NCBI GenBank assembly: GCA_022266195.1
Contig: WHVY01000003.1
Span: 9,796,001-9,860,000, forward strand
Source of the DNA: Tetranychus cinnabarinus
Lineage: Eukaryota; Arthropoda; Arachnida; Trombidiformes; Tetranychidae
Reading direction: 5' to 3'
DNA: 64,000 bases
Position numbers and translations under genes: made by a program. The notes under the pieces were generated by a model. That model saw only the letters and a program-made list of their open reading frames with translations. It ran no database searches and was not told the DNA's origin. Of the stretch, positions 11,895-22,590 are shown in pieces. Within the stretch, counting starts at the first letter, position 1; the number at the start of each line of letters is the position of its first letter.

Positions 11895-12318
11895 TTAAAT
11901 ATTTGAATGCCCTGCTAATCTGTTTAGTTGATCAATGAAATAAATGTTCGCTCTATCGAACACAGCCATAGCGTTGAGAATCCTTTCGCTTTGATCAACT
12001 AAACTGTTAGCAAGGTTTTTTTGGATATTGCGAATTCTCTCGAGTTTCAGGTCCAAACTGTCCGTGATATGGTTTTTAACTCCCGAGATGAATTCCATCA
12101 ATCTTAGATGTTGAGCTCGCTGGCGATTTTGGATTCTTTCAGTAATCTCGTGAAGGTCATCCAAGTCTCGACTATTGATCAAAATGTTGGTGGTGTTGAC
12201 TGAAACTTGATTGAGTATTTGCGTGGTGTTTTCCTCGATTCTTCTCACCACGGCCATAACAGGGTCAGCCAATAGGGTTGAAATTGATGACAATGAAGGT
12301 AAAGATGATAAATTTCAT
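11895..12318 (-). pseudogene. Putative small secreted helical protein, signal-peptide frame broken by 1 nt
   Basis: An open frame of about 130 codons ends at 11895 and has coding-like composition, with no family I recognise. It is rich in amphipathic helix (TERIQNRQRAQHLRLMEFIS; LERIRNIQKNLANSL). In its own frame it lacks a convincing ATG start. An ATG at 12316-12318 opens a hydrophobic leader (MKFIIFT) that is one base out of frame. Removing one T after it would give a standard signal peptide ending near STLLA-D. I infer a secreted protein gene with a one-base insertion, or an assembly error. The downstream body has no stop codons, so the break would be recent. Confidence 0.5.
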
Positions 12319-12398
12319 TAAGAAATAAGACAAACGGAAGTGCCTAGATAGGGGGTTGGGCATTCTTACGTCATTGATTAGGGTCCGGAAAGTACCCG

Positions 12399-12460
12399 GA
12401 TAGGGAGAGGGAAACCGGAAGGTCCGGAAGTGAGAGAAAGTTCTCTTTTTTTTACTACTA
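12399..12460. repeat. Dispersed ~62-bp repeat, copy 2 (inverted)
   Basis: Inverted partner of 9515-9577. It is GC-richer than its surroundings and contains the internal palindrome-like CCGGAAGGTCCGG. Confidence 0.75.
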
Positions 12461-12480
12461 TTGCTTAATGCCGACCCCTT

Positions 12481-12522
12481 GTTGACTTGGACTTAAATCA
12501 GGATAAGGTTTAACAAACTCAG
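12481..12522. pseudogene. 42-bp scrap resembling the BRD7/9 coding region
   Basis: It matches 43731-43772, inside the BRD7/9 coding sequence, at 38 of 42 positions in the same orientation. The first 31 bases differ at one position. Neighbouring sequence does not match. It is too short to code for anything and is probably a captured fragment beside the dispersed repeat. Confidence 0.55.
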
Positions 12523-13540
12523 ACTTTTTTTGATCTTTCACGAGAGAGGAAATTAAATTTTGCAGATCTTTTCTATTTCAAATCTTGTTTATTATTTAAC
12601 TTCACTATTTAAAATCTGAATAATTAACTAATTTCCGATGAAAATACTCTTGAAAAATGCATCTCTAACTCAACGGTTGAATGATGCCGCAAGTCTAGTC
12701 ATACTGAATCAATTTAATTTTGAAAAATTAGTCCAAAACATTACTGTTCATACCTATTTGGTAATTGAAAAAATAACAAAATACGTTTCTTCATCTTTCA
12801 TGTTTCTTTTTTTTGTCCTCCGTTTTTATCTCTCACCATTCATCCTTATTTCACTTTGATCTCTCCTGGTTTCGGGTCCTTTGGGTTTAACCTGGTTATA
12901 GTGATCACAGTAATGACCACCATCAACAGAATCATAATGAAACATGGTTATGGTTTGAGTCTTTTGGTCACATCGAGTCAAATGGACTGACCATTAAGTT
13001 TTCTCGTTTATTTCCATTACATTTTGTTTTATGGTTTAATGTGCTCTTTTTATTTCATCAACAACCAGATTTGCTCCTTTTTTCAACGAAAATGCTATTC
13101 GAGAAGAAAATATAAATATTTTTGTTACTTTCGCATTTCTCTCACAATAAATCCTCTTCTTCTACACGATTGGGTAAACAGTAATGTTGAATCATCATAA
13201 TGACTCTCAACTGACCATTGTCAATGAAAATTGGACCTGGAAACGAGTTTTTGCTGCGTTAAGTATCTGCACATCAAATAGTTATGATTGACTTTGGGGA
13301 CGATTTCGGCTCAGGTGTATAATTATGAATTTAAGTTGATTTATTCACAATAGAAAACGAAAAAGTGATAAATTATCAATTTTAAATGATATCCGTTATT
13401 TTATTAAAGCTTCATTAAAACAGAAAGCATTAATTTGAACCTTCGAGCTGCTTTAAATGATTAGGTAGAAAAATCTTTATATTTATTCCCATTTGAAATG
13501 AACAAGTTAGAAATGGTTGAACAATTCAAGCTCAGAATGA
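12523..13540. other. Intergenic, nothing recognised
   Basis: AT-rich sequence with a short spurious frame at 12638-12859 that has low-complexity composition. No RNA gene or element was identified. From about 13540 the sequence becomes the duplicated 3' flank shared with scramblase copy B. Confidence 0.5.
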
Positions 13541-13833
13541 CCTTTCAATATCACTTGTTTTAAAAGCTTTTAATCCACCCAATTGTCTTGTATTGTGGTC
13601 ACTTGTAACATTTTGGAGTTGCTTTAAGGTCGAGGTTTATGCTGATGGATTTGTGGTTGAAACCAAAAAGATATCGATTGGTGATTTAAATATTTGTTAA
13701 GAATCCACAAAATCTGTTTTTGTAAAACCTCATGAAAACACGAAATTTATACACAATAGCAGCATAAAAAGTTTTGATTATTATCCAATTATTGATCCAA
13801 TTAGATTGATATTGAATGCTTTACCGAGGCAGA

Positions 13834-15294
13834 TCATAAACAATGCAAACACAAGTGTAAACAATGTCCAAGCTCCCATCCTGTTTCCCATGCATGACTG
13901 ATCCTAGCCATTCGTGCGCTTTTAAGGAACATGACATCCTAAACAACGAAAAGGACGAAATCAAATAATTCATAATCATACAGAATTATCAGATTTATCA
14001 GATAATATCTCATCAATGAATATACTTACAATTAGGATGGAAGCGGCCAATAACACAGCTTTAATATTAACATCTAAATCCATTGGAAATGAGGAGCTAA
14101 AATGAACAACATCGGCAAATTGTTCTTGTAATGCCACTGCCCTTAGCGCAGAAACATTGCCAACTTCAGTTTTACCATCACTTGATAATATTTGGAATTT
14201 TGTTACAATCTGATTGATGTATGGTCCTTTGATCAGTAAAACAGTTTTCCCAGAAGCATCACAGATTCTGAATTTAGATACAAAGAGACTCCATGACTGC
14301 TTGATGAAACCACATAAATTACCAGAAGCTGTAACTTCAACACTTTGAAGGCAACAGGGACACCAACAAGATTGACATCTTAAAGGTCTGGATAAAGCAT
14401 AAGGAAGAAGCGATTAAATCAATGACATTTAATATAATCATTCAATAGTCCAACATTTTTGTCTGGACAAGCCTAATGTCTTCAATGGCTATCAAGTAGA
14501 TTCAAAAAAGAAAGGTGAGAGAATGAAAATATCTGATAGTCTGGAGTAAAGGCAAAGTTCATATTGTAATACAATTATCTTAATCGAAAGGATTGCAAAG
14601 AACTGAGCTGAATGGAAAGGAAAATATAAAAACACAAATACAATTGTTACTAATCTGCCTTGATAATTGATTCAAAGCATCTGAAATCAGATTGAAACCA
14701 GAAAAACCGCCCAAGCTTTACAAACGTATTGAATAACGAGATGTTTCTCAAAAAAAGTAAAAGAAATTTACCGATGGAAATGAAGAACTTCACGCTTCTG
14801 GAAATCGAGAACTCTTATATCGAATGGTCTGGTAATGTTACAACAAATCAGACAGCATTTATCGTAATCTGAATAAGGGACAAAAAACGATGAGAAATGG
14901 CTATACAATGTAATTTGCTTTGAATCTTACCTTCAACTGCAGTATAAACCTTCTGGGCCGATTCGTTTTTAATATGATAAGTGTTGTTCGACTCACGACG
15001 ATTTTCATCCTTGACGACATAAAATTTATCGATTTTAGTTAAATACTCCAATCCTGGTGGACAATTTGATGCCAGTGGCAATGGCATCCAATTATCTTTG
15101 AAAACAATGAGTAAAAATAATTGGATATGCTATTAGATTGTGGAGTTGGATTGAAATCCTTCATAAAATTAAAGCTTACCATCAGTTTTGCTTGGTTTAG
15201 CATCTGAATTTTGTTCCTTGAGCTGAAGAGAAGGGTTTTTGGCTCCATCATAGGCATGTAATGGATCATCTGATAATAAATCCGTAGTTGACAT
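13834..15294 (-). CDS. Phospholipid scramblase, copy A
   Basis: Five exons (5' to 3'): 15180-15294, 14931-15095, 14772-14868, 14030-14387, 13834-13938, giving 279 aa. Scramblases are palmitoylated type II membrane proteins that move phospholipids between leaflets, often under calcium control. Seen here: NCPPGLEYLTKIDK (exon 2), the cysteine run CCLICC (exon 3), the palmitoylation-type CWCPCCLQ, FPMDLDVNIKAVLLAA leading into the C-terminal membrane helix (exon 4), and a short tail (exon 5). The N-terminus (MSTTDLLSDD) lacks the proline-rich region of copy J. The acidic segment reads FADVVHFSSSFPMD, so most of the calcium-binding Asp pattern is gone. The tail is an unusual Cys/His-rich extension instead of DFMFFE. 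The nearest relative is copy B, with which it shares 3' flank. Confidence 0.88.
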
Positions 15295-15839
15295 GTTTTT
15301 ATTGGCCTGTTGGTTCAATTAAACCTGAAACTTGAACAATTCTAGACTATTGAATAAAATTGAGTTACGATTATGAAAAATTAGTTGAAAGCTATCTTGA
15401 CTGATGAAGTTAACGTTTTCTTATAACCAACTCCGCTTTAGACTAGTAATATATTGTAATACAATATCTAATCTACAATCTGCATTATCCTGACTATGAT
15501 TAATCAGAAAGCAGTTCCAGGGAAAATGAATAATTCAAAGATAACTATTGTTTTGGTTTAAGCGAAAAATGATGAATAAGATCGAGCGTACGACAGTTTT
15601 TACCACTGAAGAAAGCAACTAACTTGAGTCACAAAAATTGGGTGAACTGCTAAAATTTTACAACGATAGGCCAAAAACCCTTCATGTTTCTTAAGGGTTT
15701 GGTCACACCTAATTTTCAACATTCACACGAACATAAATATCCAGAACCAATTTGCGATGAAAACAATGTTTCATGTTCTATTTATTGAATTTCTATCAAA
15801 TAAAATTAGTCTTATTGAAATTGGTCCTAGATATTCGCA

Positions 15840-16315
15840 GGATTCCCTCTTTGATCCAATTTATCATCGGTTGGTGCCTCAAATGATAATTTTGTCATCT
15901 AGAACCTTGAGTTACAATATCGATCGAAACTGATTTCAAAAATGAATGTTATTATTTTGCTAATCTTATCTGGATTCTGACACATTGGCAATTATCGTAG
16001 AGGCGTTATATTTTCAATATTTCATAACTTTCCTTATCAATTACAAGCATCTTATTAATACTTTATTTTAACCAATATTTGTTGCAAATATAATGTAACC
16101 ATTTTGTTTGTCTTTTTTTGATATTACAAATAATTCGGTCTCTTTACTTTTACAGGATCTCATGTTTTTCGAGAACATGATAGACCGGGAATGTTTAGGA
16201 TACATGAAAGGCACAATTTTAGATTTAACGACTTTTCTTAAGGTAGATCAATTGAAAGGCAACCTAAAATCTTGCTATCAATTAAAGCAAATCATTGTTT
16301 AAAGCAAACTCTCAA
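15840..16315 (+). pseudogene. Inverted relic of the 3' end of scramblase J
   Basis: This plus-strand segment is a diverged inverted copy of about 36295-36910, i.e. intron 4, exon 5 and 3' flank of gene J. A last-exon acceptor (TCTTTACTTTTACAG) is followed at 16156 by codons for DLMFFE, then the AGACCGGGAATGTTT block found in J. Part of the exon is deleted and the frame continues past the expected stop. No upstream exons accompany it, so it cannot be a functional gene. Confidence 0.8.
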
Positions 16316-16337
16316 TGTAACCACTTTTAAAGATGTA

Positions 16338-16521
16338 TTAGGGGCTTCAAAATGTTCAAAATTAATTTGATCTTTTTTGGCCTAACATAGCAACAATTAT
16401 TTCGATTTACACGCTGCTTTACACTAATGACCTAGCAACTTCTACCTTCGATAAAACGTTATAACGGATAAGCTGTGACCTCAAGAACCTTGTTTTCACG
16501 CGTACATTTTGAAGCCCCTAA
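16338..16521. mobile_element. 184-bp MITE, TA target site
   Basis: Perfect 18-bp terminal inverted repeats TTAGGGGCTTCAAAATGT are flanked by TA on both sides (16336-16337, 16522-16523). There is no coding capacity. TA duplication and size fit a mariner-type MITE. Confidence 0.8.
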
Positions 16522-17037
16522 TACTAACGGTTAAAAGAGATGCGACGGTAAGCTGTCCATATCTAGTCTGGTCTAATTTAAACTCTCATTTTCTTTTTAA
16601 TAAAAATATAAATAATTGACCATTATATTAAGCTCCGAATTACATTTCAATATCACTGGTTTCAAAAGCTTTTAATCCATTCACTGGTATTGAATTTTGG
16701 TTGCTTGAAAATTTGAAGCAACTTTAAGCCAAACCAATAAGATATCAATTGATGACTTAAAAATAAGTTACGAATCCACAAAATCTGTTTTTGTAAAACC
16801 TCATGAAAACACGAAACTTATACACAATAGCAGCATGAAAAGTGTTGATTATTATCCAATTATTGATCCAATTAGATTAGTGAAAAAATCAAAAGTGTTC
16901 GAGTCAAACAAATAACCATTTATCAGCATTTGGTCAATCTTGAACATTTCAAACATCCATACTCCGATACATCGATATTGATCAGTTTTCCTAAGAATTT
17001 CTTTAGAATTATTCTCTTAAATCAGATCAATTAATCA

Positions 17038-18450
17038 CTAGGTGAAACACATGGCTAAACAATATCCAATCTCCCAACCCACAGAAAACGCACTTCTGAA
17101 ATCACTGTTAGTCCTGGGTGCTCTTTTATAGTACAAGCAATCCTAAACACCAAAAAGGACGTTAAACATTAATCATACCAAATAATCGGATAATATCTCA
17201 TCAATGAATATACTTACAATTAGGATGAAAGCGGCCAATAATACAGCTTTAATATTAACATCTAAATCCATTGGAAATGAAATGCTAAAGTTTTTTTGTG
17301 ATTTCACTGCCCTTAGAACAGTAACTTTCCCAAATACAGTTTTACCATCACTTGATAATACTTTGAATTGGTTTAAAAGGTAATGGTCAGATGGCCCTTG
17401 GATCAGTAAAACAGTTTTCCCAGTAGCATCACAGATTCTGAATTTAGTCTTACGAAGACTCCAAGTTTGTTTAATAAAACCACATACGACACCAGAAGCT
17501 GTCACTTCCACATGTTGAAGGCAACACGGGCACCAACAAGATTGACATCCTAAAGGTCTACATAAAGAATGAGGAAAAAGACAATTAAGTCAATGTATTT
17601 AATTCAATCATCACACGTTTTTATTCTGGACAAGCCTAATGCCTTCAATGGTTATCAATTTGTTCAAGTAGATTCAAAAAAAGAAAGGTGAGAGAATGAA
17701 AATATCTGATAGTCTGGAGTAAAGGCAAAGTTCATATTGTAATACAATTATAATATCTTAATCTGCTTGCCAATTGATAGTTGTCAAGGGAGATAATTGA
17801 TGAATCTATTAATAATATTGGTTTAAAGAATCAATAATGATATTGAAATCAGGAAAAACAACTGAGCTATACAGGAACATTGAATAACAAGATGTTTTTT
17901 GACAAAAAAAAGAAAAAGCAATTCACCGATGAAAATGGAGAACTTCGCGTTCCTGGAAATCGAGAACTCTTATATCGAATGGTCTGGTAGTGTTACAACA
18001 AATCAGACAGCATTTATCGTAATCTAAGAAGCGAAGAAGAGACACAAAACGATGAGAAATGGCTATACAATGTAATTTGCTTTGTATCTTACCTTCAACT
18101 GCAGTATAAACCTTCTGGGCCGAATCGTTTCTAATAAGATAAGTGTTCTTTGACTCACGACGATTTTCATCCTTAGCGGCATAAAATTTATCGATTTTAG
18201 TTAAATACTCCAATCCTGGTGGACAATTTGATGCCAGTGGCAATGGCATCCAATTATCTTTGAAAATAATGCGTAACAATGGTTAAATATGCTATTAGAT
18301 TGTGGAGTCAAATTGAAATCCTTAGTAAAATTAAAGCTTACCTTCAGTGCTGCTTGGTTTAGCATCTGAATTTTGATCTTTGAGCTGAAGAGAAGGGGTT
18401 TTGGCTCCATCATAGGCATGTAATGGGTCATCTGGCAATGAACTTGACAT
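17038..18450 (-). CDS. Phospholipid scramblase, copy B
   Basis: Five exons (5' to 3'): 18342-18450, 18093-18257, 17927-18023, 17218-17557, 17038-17142, giving 271 aa with all phases kept (1, 1, 2, 0). It is a close sister of copy A: same N-terminal exon type (MSSSLPDDPLHAYDGAK), CCLICC and CWCPCCLQ cysteine clusters, and FPMDLDVNIKAVLLAA. Exon 4 is six codons shorter than in A. The lost part is the segment that in other copies reads GLAREXFTDADHF, so the calcium motif is missing altogether. The last exon again encodes a divergent tail of 34 residues. Intron 3 uses a GTGAAT donor. About 0.4 kb of 3' flank is also shared with A, which shows a tandem segmental duplication. Confidence 0.86.
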
Positions 18451-18950
18451 GTTTTGCTTGCTGCAATTCAATTGGAAACTCAATGAGTTTTAAACATCGA
18501 ATTGCAAAGATTTACTATTATGGCAATACAATAAATTAATTAAAGCTATATGACGAAGTTAAACACTTCTCATAACCACTCCACTTTAGACTAGTGACTA
18601 TATATTGCAATAAAAAATCTAATCCAGCATCTTGTATCACTCTGATTAATATCAGAAATCAGTTCCAGGAAAATGACGTTTCAATGATGATTGAAACGTC
18701 ATGATTGATGTACACAGTCACAAATGAAGCCTATGAAGCTAATTAGTCTTGAATAGCAAAAAAGCCTCGTTAAATGTTTGTCCGATTCTAATTTCCAGCG
18801 TTTACACAAACAATAATATTCAGAATCACTTTGCGTTAAAAACAAATGTTCATTTCATTGTAACGCAATTGAAAAAAATGTCAATTTATTTAAAAGTTAA
18901 ACAAGGTGTGGCATTGAACTACTCATGTAACACAAGTAATGTTTTAAGGT

Positions 18951-20134
18951 TTAATTTGGATTTTCAAAATACATAAAATCCTGTAAAATCAAGAAAAAAA
19001 GCATAAAGAAAATAATTGAAATAATTGAAATCATTAAAATCATATTGACTGGGAAAAAATACTTACAATTAAGAAACAAGCTCCCAATAATAGAGCTTTA
19101 ATTTTAACATCTAAATCCATTGGAAATGAAATACCAAAATGATCAGCGTCGGTGAATAATTCTCGAGCTAAACCAGACCATTGTTTAGTAATGCAACCAA
19201 CTTCACTTTTGCCATCTCTCGTTAATACTTTAAATTTAACATCACGGCAACAAGAAAAGATGCAAAATGGCCCTTTAATCCGGAAAATTGTTTCACCAGA
19301 AGAATCACAAACTTTGAATTTAGGCTTGCAAAGACTCCAAGTTTGTTTAATGTAACCACAAACGACACCAGAAGCAGTAACTTGCATACTTTGGAGACAA
19401 CAAGGGAAACAACAGTCTTGGCATTTCAATGGCCTGAAATATAAAGAAGACTCAGTAAGTGGTGAATCGGTGAAAGATTAATGAACAAGCATATTTTCAT
19501 ATACATGTTTCAATCAATACGAATCTGCTATGAAAATCAACATATTTTACCGGTAGAGATGCATAACTTCTTGTTCCTCGGAATCGATAATTTTCATATT
19601 AAATGGTCTAATTGGTCCACAGCAAAATCTGGTGCAAAAAGTGGTATCTAATGTGTAAAGTGAGAAGTAAGTACAATTAGTTGAAAGGTTATTTGCGATA
19701 AAAACATCTTACCTTCAATAGCATTGAATATTTTCTGGCCCATTATGTTTTTAATATGATATCTGTTTCTCATCTCACAACCGGTTAAAACTTCGCAACA
19801 TTCAACTTTCTGTTGAACAAGAATTTGATCAATTTGAGTCAAGTACTCTAATCCTGGTGGATTGAAAGGTACTGGACGGCCTGGCATCCATTCATCTGAA
19901 AAACACCATGAGAATATAAGACAACAATTAGATTAAGTCAGAGAAAAAAACATTTAGGTATTTGGGTTTACCAGGCTTGGTCGATGGCTGTCTTGCTCCA
20001 TCGTAAAGCTGAGGATGAAATGTTTGCATCAAGTGTGAACCTGGTTGAGTGAGGATCATATCATTCAATGATGTTTCGAGTGGAGGGTCAACAAGATCTC
20101 CTGTAGGCTCTTGGATTGAATTTGGAATGGACAT
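18951..20134 (-). CDS. Phospholipid scramblase, copy C
   Basis: Five exons (5' to 3'): 19972-20134, 19713-19895, 19551-19647, 19067-19433, 18951-18980, giving 279 aa. The N-terminal exon is of the second type in the array (MSIPNSIQEPTGDLVD). Core motifs are near canonical: NPPGLEYLTQIDQILV, FCTRFCCGPIRPFNMK, CCFPCCLQ, GLARELFTDADHFGISFPMD with the acidic calcium-type residues retained, KIKALLLGACFLI, and a tail DFMYFE close to the vertebrate DFMFFE. It is one of the copies most likely to be a working scramblase. Confidence 0.9.
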
Positions 20135-21094
20135 GTTTTAATCAAATCACTTAATTAAACTTAACACAACTTGTTTTAACAAGTAAATGAGAGGTTGAGC
20201 ACAGATCAGACATGAACAGTTTCCCATCGTATCCCATCTTTAAAAATGGTTGTTTGACTGAATAGGCACAGAATAGTGGCGCCTATCAAAGAGTAGAGCA
20301 ACCCTCTTTCAATGCCTTTCCTTTTCATTTTTCATTATAGAATCTCTTATGAATTTTAAGCCAAGATCCATAGATCAAGATTTATGCATCCTACATCGTA
20401 TTTTTACACACAGTTTTGCTTGAATAAAAGCTTGTAACAAAGCTTGTGGCTTTGTGTTTAGACACATAGTAAACAACCACAAAATGGAGTCCATTTAATG
20501 GACACATTTGGAAATGACATCACTATTTGCTTGATGCCATTATTTCGAACCTTTCAATATTTGATTGTGTGAAATTGTGTTCACATCCAATCGCTTTTTA
20601 ACCTGAAGAATCGACTTGATGAGCATTGGTGAATACTTCTCGAACTAAACCAGATTATTGTTTAGTTTTATGGTTTTTTACTCTTTGATAGGCTTTGATA
20701 CCTTTTCTATGCCTATTTAGTCAAGGAAACTTTCGATGCAACCATTTTTAAAGATGCACTTGTTTGTACTAGTCAGTTGTTGAAAGTTTTTGATCGTTTA
20801 TGTGCACCAACAATTTTTATCTACGAAGTTTCAGATCTCTAACTCATACATTCACAGAATGCAGAAGACTCAACTGAAAATCGAACTGGTCTATTTTACA
20901 GAAAACAGAAAATTTCTAAAAAAGTTGAATATTGAAAGGTCCCAAAATTTAAAGAAAAAATGAATTCCAAGTTTCTTTTAAATCCTTTACTAATGGTTAC
21001 AAAGTAGTTTGACAAATGAAAATAACGATAAGAAATGGCAATGAGAGATGAATCTCTTTTCGCAACTGCAATGATAAGATCACTAGTTAAATGT

Positions 21095-22259
21095 TTAAAA
21101 TATCAAATAAATCGAATCCTGTAAAATCAAGAAGAAAAGCATAGAGTAAATAATTTTTTTCATTTAAATGATATTGACTAGGAAAAAGATACTTACAATT
21201 AATAAACAAGCTCCCAATAATACAGCTTTAATCTTAACATCTAAATCCATTGGAAATGAAATGCCGTATTGGATAATGTCGTTGCATAATTCAGATAAAC
21301 CGGACAATTTTCTAGTAATGCAACCAATTTCACTATTACCATCTCTTGTTAATACTTTGAATTTAACATCTTGGCAGAAGGTACAGGTGATACCTGGCCC
21401 TTTAATTCGTAAAATTGTTTCACCAGAAGAATCACAAACTTTGAATTTAGGTTGCCAAAGATGCCAAGTTTGTTCAATAAAACCACAAACGACACCAGAC
21501 GCAGTAACTTACATATCGTGAAGACAACCAGGAAAACAACAGTTTTCACATGGCATTTGCCTGAGATGAAAAATGAATAATAATGAAGAAGCCTCAATAA
21601 GAGATGAATAAATGACAGATTTAATGTACTTCTAACTCCATTCATTTGTATGTTTCAATCAAAATGTATCACGCTATGAACATCAACATTTATTACCGGT
21701 GGAAATTTATAACTTCTCGTTCCTCGGAATCGATAATTTTGGTATGCAATGGTCCACCGCAAAACATTGAGCAAAAAGTGGTATCTAAAAATAGTTGGTA
21801 AAGTGAGAGCGAAGTGAAATAAGTTGAAAGGTTACTTGCGTTACCAACATCTTACCTTCAATAGCAGTGAATATATTTTGTCCTTTGATGTTTCCAATTT
21901 GATATTTGTTTGTCATATCACAAGCTTTCTGTTGAACAAGAATTTGATCAATTTGAATCAGGCTTTCTAATCCTGGTGGACTAAGAGGTACTGGACGACC
22001 TGGCTGCCAACCATCTAAAAACCATCATGAAAATATAAGATAACAATTAGATTCACTGAGAAAAAATCAAGTAAACATTCAGGTTATTGAATTTACCAGG
22101 ATTGGTCAATGGTAGTTTTGCTCCATAATTAGGATCAGGATTAAATGGTTGCACTAAGTGTGTAGCTGGTTGAGGTTGAAGCAAACGATTTGCTGGGTTT
22201 TCGATTGGAAGATCAACAAGATTTCCTGGAGGTTCTTGGATTGAATTTGGAGTCAACAT
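21095..22259 (-). pseudogene. Phospholipid scramblase, copy D, nonsense codon in exon 4
   Basis: Exon structure is otherwise complete (5' to 3'): 22097-22259, 21856-22014, 21697-21784, 21197-21560, 21095-21118. In exon 4 the codon after CLHDM, which is CAA in the other type-2 copies, is TAA (minus-strand stop within 21508-21512), cutting the protein before the core beta-barrel. The same change creates GTAAGT, a perfect donor consensus. Exon 3 is nine bases shorter than in the paralogues. The rest of exon 4 is open (GISFPMDLDVKIKAVLLGAC), so decay is young. The acidic calcium-type segment reads LCNDIIQYGISFPMD. Confidence 0.85.
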
Positions 22260-22388
22260 TTATTTTAATCACTGAATTAAATTTGATGGAACTTCTTTAA
22301 CAAAAAAATAAGAGGTTAAATTAGCACAGACTAGACATGGATAGTTTATTGTCTGTTTACTTTTTGTACAGTAGGGCTGAAATAATGG

Positions 22389-22582
22389 TAGTGTTGCAGC
22401 AATATTATATTTTTGCAAAATATTATCAATCTCAACAAATTGTTGACAACAATACTTAACGATACTTTCTGCAATAGTATTGTTCCTTTCGATATAATTT
22501 CGTTGATATTTCTGACTTTCTGATTCTCATGGAAAAAATATTGTTATTTCAATAAATAATTTTTTCGGGTATCATGCATCTA
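22389..22582. mobile_element. 194-bp hAT-like MITE with 8-bp target duplication
   Basis: The element begins TAGTGTTGCAG, ends CATGCATCTA, and is flanked by AATAATGG on both sides (22381-22388, 22583-22590). The paralogous spacers upstream of copies F (about 29120) and G (about 31505) show the empty site with a single AATAATGG. Eight-base duplication and TAG...CTA ends fit the hAT group. Internal inverted repeats are weak. Confidence 0.8.
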
Positions 22583-22590
22583 AATAATGG

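Noticed and set aside
18672..18702. Short perfect hairpin (ATGACGTTTCAAT arms, 4-nt loop) upstream of copy B
   Set aside because: Only 13-bp arms, not clearly associated with any gene or element; such hairpins are expected in AT-rich spacer.
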